64,000 nt of DNA from Acidovorax sp. NCPPB 4044 (GCF_028069655.1 NZ_JAMCOS010000001.1:4618001-4682000); one strand, 5' to 3'; positions 54,783 to 62,956 are shown, counted from the first letter of the stretch. The notes: generated from the letters alone by a model not told the origin. Translations and numbers: made by a program.

Positions 54783-55019
54783 TCAGTCGGTCAGTTCGTG
54801 CAGGCCGGTGATGGCGTAGCCCTTCTCCTGGATCTGCGCGCCGGGCCGGGGAATGCCGTAGTCGTCCCAGTGGTCCGCCGCTTCGTCCAGCTCCTGGCCC
54901 TGGGCTTCCGAGGCCCAGTCCACGTTGATGGCTTCCTGGGGGATCGGGCGGCCTTCGGGCACCGCGAGGTGGGAGAACTTGCCGTCACGTTCGGCACGGC
55001 GGTAGATGTCCACGCGCAT
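54783..55019 (-). CDS. Small conserved-looking hypothetical protein
   Basis: A 78-residue acidic soluble protein: MRVDIYRRAERDGKFSHLAV, a middle with PQEAINVDWASEAQGQELDE, then DYGIPRPGAQIQEKGYAITGLHELTD. No signal peptide or membrane helix. The function is unknown. AAAGGATCCCC precedes the start. It is divergent from the RiPP-like operon, with 226 bp between them. Confidence 0.7.
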   Translation of the reverse strand: MRVDIYRRAERDGKFSHLAVPEGRPIPQEAINVDWASEAQGQELDEAADHWDDYGIPRPGAQIQEKGYAITGLHELTD

Positions 55020-55167
55020 GTGGGGATCCTTTGTCTGGAGTGGGGTACAGGGCTTTTCACTCTAGCCAGCGCAGCGGCCGGGGCACGTAGGAAAACGCCG
55101 CCGCGGCCCGCACCGGCATCACACCAACCCAAGCTTGGCAATACCTGTTCGTTTATGCATTGGTTAT

Positions 55168-55196
55168 TTGACCCCGAAATGGGCTTTCGCTAATTT
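55168..55196 (+). promoter_or_regulatory. Candidate sigma-70 promoter of the RiPP-like operon
   Basis: TTGACC, 17 bases, TAATTT. The -35 matches five of six consensus bases and the spacing is ideal; the -10 is weak. It lies about 50 bp before the precursor ATG in an AT-richer stretch. Confidence 0.45.
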
Positions 55197-55245
55197 GCCG
55201 GCGTGGTCGCGGTGACCACATCCTTACTTTCTGGAGGTTAATTCC

Positions 55246-55434
55246 ATGATTACCCAGGCACCAACTGCGGCCTCGTCCCTGAAGCCACCACTGCAGCCCT
55301 CGCATGTGGGCCAACTCGAAGCCCCACGCATCACCCTGCTCGGCTCCCTGGACGACGCACAGGGAACGGGCGGAATGGCACTGGAGGGGCAGGATCCGAA
55401 ACCTTTCCTGGCCATCATCTACACCGGCATCTGA
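55246..55434 (+). CDS. Putative RiPP precursor peptide
   Basis: A 62-residue peptide starting at 55246 behind a strong TGGAGGTTAATTCC ribosome site. The N-terminal 45 residues look like a leader. LEAPRITLLGSLDDAQGTGG resembles leaders bound by PqqD-like recognition elements (P-x-hydrophobic, then L-G, then T-x-G, as in lasso peptide leaders). The last residues, KPFLAIIYTGI, are short, hydrophobic and sharply different, and form a plausible core. The recognition element is encoded three genes downstream. The precursor role is an inference from size, order and leader pattern. Confidence 0.62.
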   Translation: MITQAPTAASSLKPPLQPSHVGQLEAPRITLLGSLDDAQGTGGMALEGQDPKPFLAIIYTGI

Positions 55435-55584
55435 TTCCGGTGCGGCGCAGCGCCGGATTCCTTGCGGCCGGCGCCGCGGCCAACTTTCTCCAAGGCCCCA
55501 TGAACCATCGGTGGCCGTTTTCATTCGTCCATGAGCCGTTCGCTCTCGATTCCCGCATTGGGGAGGCGCGGCAAGGAAGTCAGC

Positions 55585-55848
55585 ATGTCCAGACGCATAT
55601 GGGTGGCAGAGGGTTTCGCGAGCGACGGAGATGTCTATGGCCGCGCGCTGCAGGTACCGGGGGCCGGTGCGCCTCCCCCGGGATTCGCGCCGGCAGGACT
55701 CGGCGGCGATGTGCAGCGCGCCCGCGCCTCCATCCTCAAGACCCATCTGGGTGACATCCCGTCGTGTCCTTGCATCGCTGCGATGCTCCCGCAGAACGGC
55801 ACGGCCGACGGACAGCCTCTCTCGGCCCAGGAGACGGTGGATGCGTGA
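55585..55848 (+). CDS. Small protein of the RiPP-like operon (second precursor or helper)
   Basis: An 87-residue protein from ATG 55585, preceded by AAGGAAG. An upstream in-frame ATG at 55531 lacks a ribosome site. It begins MSRRIWVAEGFASDGDVYG, has a Pro/Gly-rich middle (PGAGAPPPGFAPAGLGG), then RASILKTHLGDIPSCPCIAAML and a polar tail. The CPC pair is the only cysteine feature. I recognise no family. Its stop overlaps the next start (ATGCGTGA). It could be a second precursor or an accessory binding protein. Confidence 0.55.
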   Translation: MSRRIWVAEGFASDGDVYGRALQVPGAGAPPPGFAPAGLGGDVQRARASILKTHLGDIPSCPCIAAMLPQNGTADGQPLSAQETVDA

Positions 55849-56785
55849 TGGACTTGCACGCAACTTGCAGTCGATCTTCTCTGGCGAGGAGGCAATGATC
55901 GTCACCGACGACCCGGGCATTGCCGAATGGCTCAGCGCCTCCGGCCTGCCTGCCGCGACCTTCCACGACCTGCTGCAAACCGGCCATGCATGGCCGCGCA
56001 GGGTCCTCGCAATACCGCTGGACTGGGAACGCCTTCCGTCCCGCCAGGCACTGCGCGGCATATTCGCCGACGCCAGCGTGTTGTGGATGCCTCTGGGATC
56101 CTTCTCCTGCGACGCCGACGAGGCCCGGTACGCCGTGCAGCGGTTCTCGGAAATCGACATGGAAGGAGCGGTGGCACTGAACCGCCGGATCCTGTCGCGG
56201 CTCCTGCTGTCACCGGACGCCGTGACCCTGTCAGGCCCCGCCACACGGGTGCGGGTGCGGTTGCCGGACAGCCTGCAACTGCTGTGCCGCACCCGGGTGG
56301 GCCTGCTGCCCGACGAGCACGCGAGCCTTGGCAACTATTGCGAGGTGGCGCTGTCGCCCACCGATCTATCCGGCCGGGTCGACACAGAACTCACCGTCTC
56401 GGGCACGCTGCGCATCGACTCCGCGTTGGTTGCGAAACACCGCGAGTCGCGCAGCATGCCGCCCGACGCCTTCAAGGAAGCCACCTGTATCGCCGACGAC
56501 ATCCGGCGGGCCTGCCCCCTGCAACTGACGATCCGCGATAACCGGATCGTGGACGGACTGGGACCCTGGGCCCGGGATCTCCAGACCCTCTGCGGCCCCG
56601 ACGACAGCAGCGCACTGACCGAGGTCGCCATGGGTACTGGGTTATTGCACCCGCAAAGCCTGGACTGGAACCTCAATTGCCTGGTCAACGAAGGTGCCGC
56701 AGGCATCCACGTCGGCATCGGCAACGGCATCTCCGGCATGCATTTCGACTTCATCTCGAAGGAGGCACATCTCGATGGAATATGA
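55841..56785 (+). CDS. M29 aminopeptidase-like protein of the RiPP-like operon
   Basis: About 314 residues from ATG 55841, behind AGGAGA. A second ATG at 55895 sits too close to GAGGAGG. The C-terminal third resembles M29 (AmpS/AmpT-type) metallopeptidases: TEVAM, then NCLVNEGAAGIHVGIGNG (family pattern N-x-L-x-x-E-x-A-x-x-H-x-A-x-G), then MHFDFISKEAHLDGI (pattern H-x-D-F-x, then D-G-I). The putative metal ligands Glu, His, His and Asp are thus kept. M29 enzymes have about 400 residues, so this one is short. It may trim the leader or bind the precursor. It overlaps both neighbours. Confidence 0.65.
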   Translation: MRDGLARNLQSIFSGEEAMIVTDDPGIAEWLSASGLPAATFHDLLQTGHAWPRRVLAIPLDWERLPSRQALRGIFADASVLWMPLGSFSCDADEARYAVQRFSEIDMEGAVALNRRILSRLLLSPDAVTLSGPATRVRVRLPDSLQLLCRTRVGLLPDEHASLGNYCEVALSPTDLSGRVDTELTVSGTLRIDSALVAKHRESRSMPPDAFKEATCIADDIRRACPLQLTIRDNRIVDGLGPWARDLQTLCGPDDSSALTEVAMGTGLLHPQSLDWNLNCLVNEGAAGIHVGIGNGISGMHFDFISKEAHLDGI

Positions 56786-57107
56786 CCTGCAGACTGATCC
56801 CCACACAACCATGCGACTGATTCCCTCACTGCACCTGCAGCCGGAACCCGGCGGGGGAGGCATCGTCGTAGACGATCGCACGCTGACGGCCGCGCGCATC
56901 AACCCGTCGGCTTACGTGCTGCTGGCAGTCTTGCACGAGCCACGGACCTGCCAGGATCTGGCGCTGGCTCTGGCCGATGCTGCCGACTGCGGGATCCGCG
57001 AGGCGACCGCTCCCGTCATTCAACTGATCGACGAACTCGCACGGCTTGGCTGGCTGGAGTTTCACTCGCCCGAAAAGGGCACGGCGCACGGGAGCCGCTT
57101 TCATTGA
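56775..57107 (+). CDS. PqqD-like RiPP recognition element protein
   Basis: A 110-residue protein from ATG 56775, behind AAGGAGG, overlapping the previous gene by 11 bp. Residues about 30-97 fit the PqqD winged-helix: VVDDRTLTAARINPSAYVLL, then HEPRTCQDLALALADA and APVIQLIDELARLGWLEF. PqqD-like domains bind precursor leaders and present them to modifying enzymes. It is the strongest sign that this operon makes a peptide product. GCGAATC (57123) and GATTCGC (57138) could form a hairpin after the gene, without a T run. Confidence 0.78.
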   Translation: MEYDLQTDPHTTMRLIPSLHLQPEPGGGGIVVDDRTLTAARINPSAYVLLAVLHEPRTCQDLALALADAADCGIREATAPVIQLIDELARLGWLEFHSPEKGTAHGSRFH

Positions 57108-57251
57108 AAGCGCCGGCACCGCGCGAATCCGCTGATCGATTCGCAGCCCCCGTGTAGCCCCCGCAGACAGCAATTCCCAAGGCTGAATGCGCCGCAGGAA
57201 ACAAGGCCTTGTCGCCTGCCCCTGCGGGGGGGCCTCTCCCTTCGGAGATTA

Positions 57252-58076
57252 TTACTTCGCGGCTTGGTCGCGCATGCGGTCGGCACGGCCGCCCGGATCG
57301 GGGTGCGAGGACAGCATTTCGTCGAGCGCGCCGCCCTTGCCGCCGCTTTGCGCGGCGAGCTTGCGGAACGCCGATTCCATGGCGCTGACCTTGTACTTGT
57401 GCTTCTTCATGAACGCCAGGCCGTAATCGTCCGCAGCGGTTTCCTGGCTTTGCGAGAACTGGCTGTTGACGAGCTTCTCGCCCAGTGCGCCCAGGTCGCT
57501 GTCGGCCAGCCGGCCCACGCCGCCGGCGGCGGAGGCCGCCTTGCGGCCGGCGGACGCCAGGTAGGCGGTGCGCATGGCGGCCAGGGAGTGCTGCAGCTTC
57601 ACGTGGCCGATCTCGTGGCCGATCACGCCCAGCAGTTCCTGGTCGTTCATCATGTCCATCAGGCCGGCATAGACGCGGATGGAGCCATCGGCCGTGGCGT
57701 CGGCGTTCACTTCGTTGGCAAGGTAGACCTTGAAGTTGAGCTTCATGCCGTCTTCGTTGACGTGCTTCTTCGTGAGGCGGGCCAGGCGCTGGGCGTACTT
57801 GTTCTTGGCCGGTGCCACCTTCTCGGTGCGCTCCTCATAGGCACGCAATTGCAGCGAGACGGCCTTGAGTTCCTCGTCCGACACGGTGGCCGCCTTGAAC
57901 ACGTCCACGGCAGCGCCGAGCTTGCTTTCAGTGCCGCTCGAGCCGCCGGCGCCCGCGGCGCCCAGCACGGACGCGATGGGCGATGCATCGGCGGACGCAC
58001 CGCTTTGGGAGCCGTTGGTGGCGCAGCCGGCCAGGATCAGGGCGAGCGCAAGCGCGCTCAGGCGGGACGTGTTCAT
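57252..58076 (-). CDS. M48-family metalloprotease lipoprotein (LoiP-like)
   Basis: A 274-residue lipoprotein with the lipobox LILAGC (Cys18). The M48 zinc motif is VIGHEIGHVKLQHS near residues 150-163. The downstream Glu ligand region is QSQETAADDYGLAFM, and the C-terminal part has LSSHPDPGGRADRM. It resembles LoiP/YggG and BepA-type proteases at the outer membrane. It converges with the RiPP-like operon, but no functional link is visible. Confidence 0.9.
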   Translation of the reverse strand: MNTSRLSALALALILAGCATNGSQSGASADASPIASVLGAAGAGGSSGTESKLGAAVDVFKAATVSDEELKAVSLQLRAYEERTEKVAPAKNKYAQRLARLTKKHVNEDGMKLNFKVYLANEVNADATADGSIRVYAGLMDMMNDQELLGVIGHEIGHVKLQHSLAAMRTAYLASAGRKAASAAGGVGRLADSDLGALGEKLVNSQFSQSQETAADDYGLAFMKKHKYKVSAMESAFRKLAAQSGGKGGALDEMLSSHPDPGGRADRMRDQAAK

Positions 58077-58362
58077 GGATTTCTACCCTCGTTGGAATGG
58101 ATGACCTTCGAACGGAGTGCCACGGGCGCTGGGCCCGGGCCTCCTGCGGACGCGCCCCGGGAAGGGGGTCCGGCGGAGGCGGATTGTCCATACCGTCGGC
58201 GGCATGGCGAAGTCCCCGCGGCCCGACTTGCATCCATTTGTATTCAGATCCAACGAAGGTAACGCAGCGTATTTGCGGGGAACTTCCCGCGATACGTAAC
58301 AACTCTGCACCTCTCCGCAAAGGCCACATCTTGTTGCAAAAAAGCGGGCCCGTGGCGTGCCC

Positions 58363-60021
58363 TCAGAGGGGCAGCGCGAAGAGGCGGCCCGACAGCGGCG
58401 CGTTCGCCAGCATGTCCAGCGCCACGGGCTGGCGCGAGGTGGCGACGAACAGGGTGCGGCCGTCGGCCCCGCCCACGGCCACGTCGGTCGGGCAGGGTAC
58501 CGGCAGCCCGGCCACGCGGTCCAGGCTGCCGTCGGGCAGGAAGCGCACGACGCTCCAACCATCGCGCAGGGCGGTCCATACGCCCCCGTCGGGGTCGAAG
58601 GCCAGGCCGCTCACGCGGCCCGATCCCTTGGGCACCGTGACGAGCCGGCGCACCACGCCGGGGCTGTCGGGGTGCATGAGCAGGATGGCGCCGGTGTCCG
58701 GCACGGTGGCCAGCAGCGCGCCGTCCTGCGCGCGCCAGCGCAGGCATTGCAGCGGCTCGGAAAAGCGCCACAGCACGTCGATGCTGCCGTCGCCCTGCAG
58801 ACGGCCCACGGCACTGCCGCCCTCGGCGGTTTCGGTCGCCAGCCACGCGCCGGGCTGCGCGCCCTCCGGTCCGCCCAGGCAGGCGGCCTGCACCACGGCA
58901 CCGGACGGCCAGGCCGGCCACGGTTCGGGCGTATCCGCGCCGGGCCGCCACCGGACGGCACCCTGGCCGCTCACCAGCGTGACGCCCCCGGCCCCGCCAT
59001 GCACCAGCACGCCGACGATGGGCGCGTCGTGGCCCGCCACGGCGCGGTCGGCGCCCAGCGGTCCCTCGGCCATGCCGCCATCCGGTCCCGGCGCGGGCGC
59101 GGCGCCCTCCAGGGGCGCCCAGGCGCGCAGCGCGGGCGCGAGGGTGTCCGCCCAATAGAGCACCCCGGTATCGGCACACCAATGCGCATGGGCGCCATGG
59201 AAGGCCCAGGGCCCGGCGAGCGCACGCGCCACGGTGTCCGCGACCGGTGCCCGCACCCGTTGCAGTTGGGCACCCACGCGGCGGGCGGCCTCGGCCACTT
59301 CGGGCCCGAGCAGTTCGAGCCGTTCGGGCGTGAGGCGCCACGCGGGCCCCGCCACGCTCAGCGCGCCGCGCACCTGCCCCCGGCCATCCACGATGGGGGC
59401 GCCCACGCAGCGGATGCCGGCCACGATCTCCTCGTCGTCGATGGCATAGCCGCGCGCCGCGGTCACGCGCAGTTCGGCCTGCAGGCGGCGGCGGTCGGTG
59501 ATGGTGCGTGGCGTGACGGCCTTGAGCGCCAGCCCGCGCACGAGCGCATCGCGCTCGGCTTCCCCCAGGGCGGACAGGATGGCCTTGCCCTGGCTGGTGC
59601 AATGCACCGGCTTGCGCTGGCCCAGCGCGCTGGAAGAACGCTGGCTGTGCGCACCATCGCACCGCTCGAGCGACACGACTTCGCGGCCGTCGAGCGCCGC
59701 GAGGTACGTGGTTTCTCCCGTGAGGTCGCGCAGCGCGCGCAGCTCCAGCGCGGCGGCGGCCGCCAGGTCCGGCATGGCATAGGCCTGCCGCGCCATCTCG
59801 AAGCAGCGCATGCCCAGGCAATAGACCTTGCGGAGCGGGTCGCGCCGCAGCAGCCCGCGTGCGACCAGCGTGGCGAGCAGCCGGTAGGCGGTGGTGCGCG
59901 GCAGGCCCAGCCGGTGGGCCAGCTCGGCCTGGCTCAGGCCTTCGGGGGCGGCACCCACTGCTTCCAGCAGGTCGAGGGCCTTTTCGAGGGCAGCCGTGCC
60001 CTCGGCGGCGGGAGAGGCCAT
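58363..60021 (-). CDS. IclR regulator fused to an SMP-30/gluconolactonase domain
   Basis: A 552-residue fusion. Residues 5-70 form the IclR winged helix (LSQAELAHRLGLPRTTAYRLLATLVARGLL). Residues about 80-255 are the IclR ligand domain (GRKPVHCTSQGKAIL-like, YAIDDEEIVAGIRCVGAPI). Residues 265-552 form a beta-propeller like SMP-30: DGSIDVLWRF, GLAFDPDGGVWTALRDGW, CPTDVAVGGADGRTLFVATS, APLSGRLFAL. Normal IclR proteins have about 260 residues. The propeller could act on or sense a sugar lactone. It is divergent from a probable 2,5-dioxovalerate dehydrogenase of sugar-acid catabolism. Confidence 0.87.
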   Translation of the reverse strand: MASPAAEGTAALEKALDLLEAVGAAPEGLSQAELAHRLGLPRTTAYRLLATLVARGLLRRDPLRKVYCLGMRCFEMARQAYAMPDLAAAAALELRALRDLTGETTYLAALDGREVVSLERCDGAHSQRSSSALGQRKPVHCTSQGKAILSALGEAERDALVRGLALKAVTPRTITDRRRLQAELRVTAARGYAIDDEEIVAGIRCVGAPIVDGRGQVRGALSVAGPAWRLTPERLELLGPEVAEAARRVGAQLQRVRAPVADTVARALAGPWAFHGAHAHWCADTGVLYWADTLAPALRAWAPLEGAAPAPGPDGGMAEGPLGADRAVAGHDAPIVGVLVHGGAGGVTLVSGQGAVRWRPGADTPEPWPAWPSGAVVQAACLGGPEGAQPGAWLATETAEGGSAVGRLQGDGSIDVLWRFSEPLQCLRWRAQDGALLATVPDTGAILLMHPDSPGVVRRLVTVPKGSGRVSGLAFDPDGGVWTALRDGWSVVRFLPDGSLDRVAGLPVPCPTDVAVGGADGRTLFVATSRQPVALDMLANAPLSGRLFALPL

Positions 60022-60179
60022 GTTTTGTCTCAGATGGTGGAACTGCTCCGCACTTTACCGGACACCGCGCCCGCCGGGGCGCGCCTGCGTGCCGGGACGG
60101 TAACTACCATGGGCAGTCGCCCGCGGCCCCGCCCCCCGGGACGGGCCGGCCGTGCGCCACGCATTTCCATCTGCTGAGA

Positions 60180-60191
60180 CGATTGCAATCG
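60180..60191. promoter_or_regulatory. Candidate operator (perfect palindrome)
   Basis: CGATTGCAATCG is a perfect 12-bp palindrome in the 220-bp region between the divergent IclR-fusion and aldehyde dehydrogenase genes. IclR proteins bind short palindromes of this kind. Binding is an inference. Confidence 0.4.
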
Positions 60192-60241
60192 CCTTTGCGC
60201 CGTCCCACAGCACATATTCCCCTCTGCAGGAGACTTCTTCC

Positions 60242-61729
60242 ATGTCCACGCCCGACACCCTCCAATCCATCGACGCGCGCACCGGCCAGCCCCATGGCGA
60301 CGCCTGGGCCGCTTCTTCGCCCGCCGCCATCGAGGCCGCCGTGGCCGCTGCCGCCGCTGCTGCCGACGCCTTCGCAGCCACCAGCGCCGCGGACCGCGCG
60401 GGCCTGCTGCGCGCTTTGGCCGAGGCGCTGGAATCGCAGCGCGAAGCCCTGGTGCCGCTGGCCGACCGCGAGAGCGGCCTGGGCCCCGTGCGCCTGAACG
60501 GCGAACTGGACCGCACCGCATTCCAGTTGCGCGGCTTTGCCGATGTGGTCGAGCGCGGCGACGCGCACGCCACCATCGACGACCCGGCCGTCGCCGGAGC
60601 GCCTCCCGCCGGCCGGCCCCGCATGCTGCGTGTGCGCGTGCCCGTGGGTCCGGTGGCCATGTTCTCGGCCAGCAATTTCCCGTTCGCGTTCTCGGTGCTG
60701 GGCGGCGACACCGCCTCCGCCCTGGCGGCCGGTAACCCCGTCGTGGTCAAGGGCCATCCGGCCCACCCCGAGCTGACGCGCCAGACGGTGGCGCTGGCCC
60801 AGAAGGTGGTGGCTGCGCGCGGCCTGCCTGCCGGCGTATTCCAGGCCATCGAGGGCGGCTCGATCGAAGCCGGCGTGGCCCTGGTGAAGGCGCCCGCCAT
60901 CGCGGCCGTGGCGTTCACCGGCTCGTTCAAGGGCGGCACCGCCCTGGCCAAGGTGGCGGGCGAGCGGCCCCGCCCCATTCCCTTCTACGGCGAACTGGGA
61001 TCGGTGAACCCCCTGGTCGCCCTGCCCGCTGCGCTGGAAGCCAACGGCCCCGCCCTGGCCGAAACGCTGGCCGGCTCCATCTGCCTGGGCTCGGGCCAGT
61101 TCTGCACGAGCCCCGGCGTGATCGTCGTGCGCAAGGACGCCTCGGGCGATGCCTTCGTGGCCACGCTGGCCGAGAAGCTCGCCGCCCTGGCCCCCCACGC
61201 CATGCTGACCCCCGTCATCCGGGGCGCATTCGACAAGGGCGTCGCCGCCTGGAAGGGCCACCCGAAGCTGAAGGCCCTGGTGAGCGACACGGCCGCCGCA
61301 GGCGCCACGCCCCGCCCCTTCCTGGGCGAAGTGCAGGCCGCCGACTTCATCGCCGACCACCATCTGCATGAAGAAGTGTTCGGCTCCGCCGCGCTGGTGG
61401 TGCGCGTGGACTCGGTTGCCGAGACCATCGCCGTGCTGCACGCCGTGGGCGGATCGCTCACCGTGACGGTCTGGGGTGCGGACAGCGATACCGCCGAGCA
61501 CCGCGACCTCGTGCGCGCCGCCACCCAGGTGGCCGGCCGCGTGCTGTTCACCGGCGTGCCCACCGGCGTGGCCGTGACCGCCGCCCAGCACCACGGCGGC
61601 CCGTTCCCCGCATCGACGTCGCCGTTCACCACCTCGGTGGGTTATGCGGCGCTGGACCGCTTCCTGCGGCCGGTGGCGCTGCAGGATGCGCCGGCCTGGC
61701 TGACGGACCGCAAGGGCGTCCCGGTTTAA
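60242..61729 (+). CDS. Aldehyde dehydrogenase (probable 2,5-dioxovalerate dehydrogenase)
   Basis: A 495-residue NADP aldehyde dehydrogenase. The start at 60242 follows TGCAGGAGACTTC. Features are MFSASNFPFAFSVLGGDTASALAAG, FTGSFKGG, the general base region YGELGSVNP and the catalytic Cys in GSGQFCTSPG. These fit alpha-ketoglutarate semialdehyde dehydrogenases of aldarate, arabinose or hydroxyproline breakdown. No dehydratase gene for such a pathway is seen here. Control by the divergent IclR-SMP30 fusion is likely. Confidence 0.88.
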   Translation: MSTPDTLQSIDARTGQPHGDAWAASSPAAIEAAVAAAAAAADAFAATSAADRAGLLRALAEALESQREALVPLADRESGLGPVRLNGELDRTAFQLRGFADVVERGDAHATIDDPAVAGAPPAGRPRMLRVRVPVGPVAMFSASNFPFAFSVLGGDTASALAAGNPVVVKGHPAHPELTRQTVALAQKVVAARGLPAGVFQAIEGGSIEAGVALVKAPAIAAVAFTGSFKGGTALAKVAGERPRPIPFYGELGSVNPLVALPAALEANGPALAETLAGSICLGSGQFCTSPGVIVVRKDASGDAFVATLAEKLAALAPHAMLTPVIRGAFDKGVAAWKGHPKLKALVSDTAAAGATPRPFLGEVQAADFIADHHLHEEVFGSAALVVRVDSVAETIAVLHAVGGSLTVTVWGADSDTAEHRDLVRAATQVAGRVLFTGVPTGVAVTAAQHHGGPFPASTSPFTTSVGYAALDRFLRPVALQDAPAWLTDRKGVPV

Positions 61730-61799
61730 GACAGGCCCGTCCGGAAACCCCGTGCCACCCCGGCAAGGCGGTGGCACGGAATCAACCCGCTTGCCACGC

Positions 61800-62240
61800 G
61801 CCCAGCGCCGTCTAGGCCGAGGCGATGACCCGCTCCCCACCCACAGGTCCGCAGCCGGGTGGTACCGCGAGCGCGCCTGGGCCTGCGCCGCGCCCAGGGC
61901 CACGGCGCCGTACACCACGCCCCGGGTGGCCGCCACGATCAGGCCCATGACCACGGCCTGCACCCAGACGGGGCCGTACTCCGCAGGCAAGAACTGCATA
62001 TACACGGCCAGCATGAAGACACAGGCTTTCGGATTCATCAGGCAGGTCAGCAGCGCCCGGACGAAGGTCGCGCCGAGCAGACGCGCATCGGTCGTCACCG
62101 CAGCACCCTCGAAGGCCGACCGGCTGCGCAGCAGCGACACACCCATCCAGGCGACATACAGCGCACCGGCCACCGGCAGCAGGTGAACGCGGCCGGCAAG
62201 AGCCGAACCACGGCGCCCAGACGCTGTTGCGCCAGGCGAT
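61800..62240 (-). pseudogene. Remnant of a LysE/RhtB-family exporter
   Basis: The minus strand encodes the middle of a LysE-type exporter (LPVAGALYVAWMGVSLLRS, ALLTCLMNPKACVFMLAVYMQF, VVMGLIVAATRGVVYGAVAL). The preceding part (QRLGAVVRLLPAAF) is in another frame, and the C-terminal part (GAGHRLGLDGAGRVAS) in yet another. The first membrane helices are missing where the XRE gene begins. At least two frameshifts and a truncation make it a pseudogene. The 636 bp between 61729 and 62366 hold nothing else I recognise. Confidence 0.65.
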
Positions 62241-62329
62241 GAAGGGCCGCGGCAGCCTGCAGGGTGCGGCCTGTCCAAGGCTTGGAGGGGAACCAAGAAC
62301 ACTTGCAGGGGCAGCACCTGTTCATATCC

Positions 62330-62345
62330 ATTTTTCTGGAAAAAT
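62330..62345. promoter_or_regulatory. Candidate operator of the XRE-cupin gene
   Basis: ATTTTTC-TG-GAAAAAT is a perfect 7-bp inverted repeat 20 bp before the ATG of the XRE-cupin regulator gene. The position suggests autorepression. Confidence 0.5.
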
Positions 62346-62365
62346 ATTCCTGCAAACTGGATTGC

Positions 62366-62956
62366 ATGGACATCACCACTTTGCTCGCCCAGCGCCTGCG
62401 CACCCTGCGCGATGCGCGCGGGCTGTCGCTCGAGGCACTGGCCGAGCGCAGCGGCGTGAGCCGCTCGAACATTTCCCTCATCGAACGCGGCGAGAGCAGC
62501 CCGACCGCCGCCGTGCTCGACAAGCTGGCCAGCGGCCTGGGCGTGACGCTGTCTTCGCTGTTCGAACGCGAGGCGGCAGACGACGAAGCCGCCTCGCCGG
62601 TGGCCCGCGTGGCGCAGCAGCCGGTATGGACCGACCCGGCCTCGGGGTATGTCCGCCGCAGCGTCTCCCCCGGCGTGCCCTCGCCGCTACAACTGGTGGA
62701 CGTGGTCTTCCCTGCCGGGCAGCGCGTGGCATACGACAACGCGCCACGCGGGATGGAGATCCACCAGCAGATCTGGATGATCGAAGGCGCCATGGAGATC
62801 ACGGTGGGTGGCACGGCCTGGCGGCTGGAGGCGGGCGATTGCCTGGCCCACACCCTGGGCAGCCCCATCGTGTACCGCAACCCCGCCCGGCAGGCGGCAC
62901 GCTACCTCGTGGCGCTGGCCACTTCCGGTCCTTTCTTCAACAAGAGGTCTGCATGA
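62366..62956 (+). CDS. XRE-family regulator with cupin domain
   Basis: A 196-residue regulator. Residues 5-60 are the helix-turn-helix (LAQRLRTLRDARGLSLEALAERSGVSRSNISLIERGESSPT). Residues about 110-190 are a cupin sensor (LQLVDVVFPAGQRVAYDN, EIHQQIWMIEGAMEITVGG, LEAGDCLAHTL). The start at 62366 is preferred because the upstream open frame is unlike a protein. It shares ATGA with the acetyltransferase gene, so the two are coupled. Regulators of this type often control amino-acid exporters such as the broken LysE gene next to it. Confidence 0.88.
   Translation: MDITTLLAQRLRTLRDARGLSLEALAERSGVSRSNISLIERGESSPTAAVLDKLASGLGVTLSSLFEREAADDEAASPVARVAQQPVWTDPASGYVRRSVSPGVPSPLQLVDVVFPAGQRVAYDNAPRGMEIHQQIWMIEGAMEITVGGTAWRLEAGDCLAHTLGSPIVYRNPARQAARYLVALATSGPFFNKRSA

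Noticed and set aside
55149..55173. Possible PIP box before the RiPP-like operon (TTCGT-N15-TTGAC)
   Set aside because: The second half has two mismatches to TTCGB and no YANNNT lies at 30-32 bases. The same bases fit a sigma-70 -35 better.
55168..57107. Lasso peptide cluster
   Set aside because: The PqqD-like protein and leader pattern recall lasso systems, but neither the transglutaminase-like protease nor the asparagine-synthetase-like cyclase is present.
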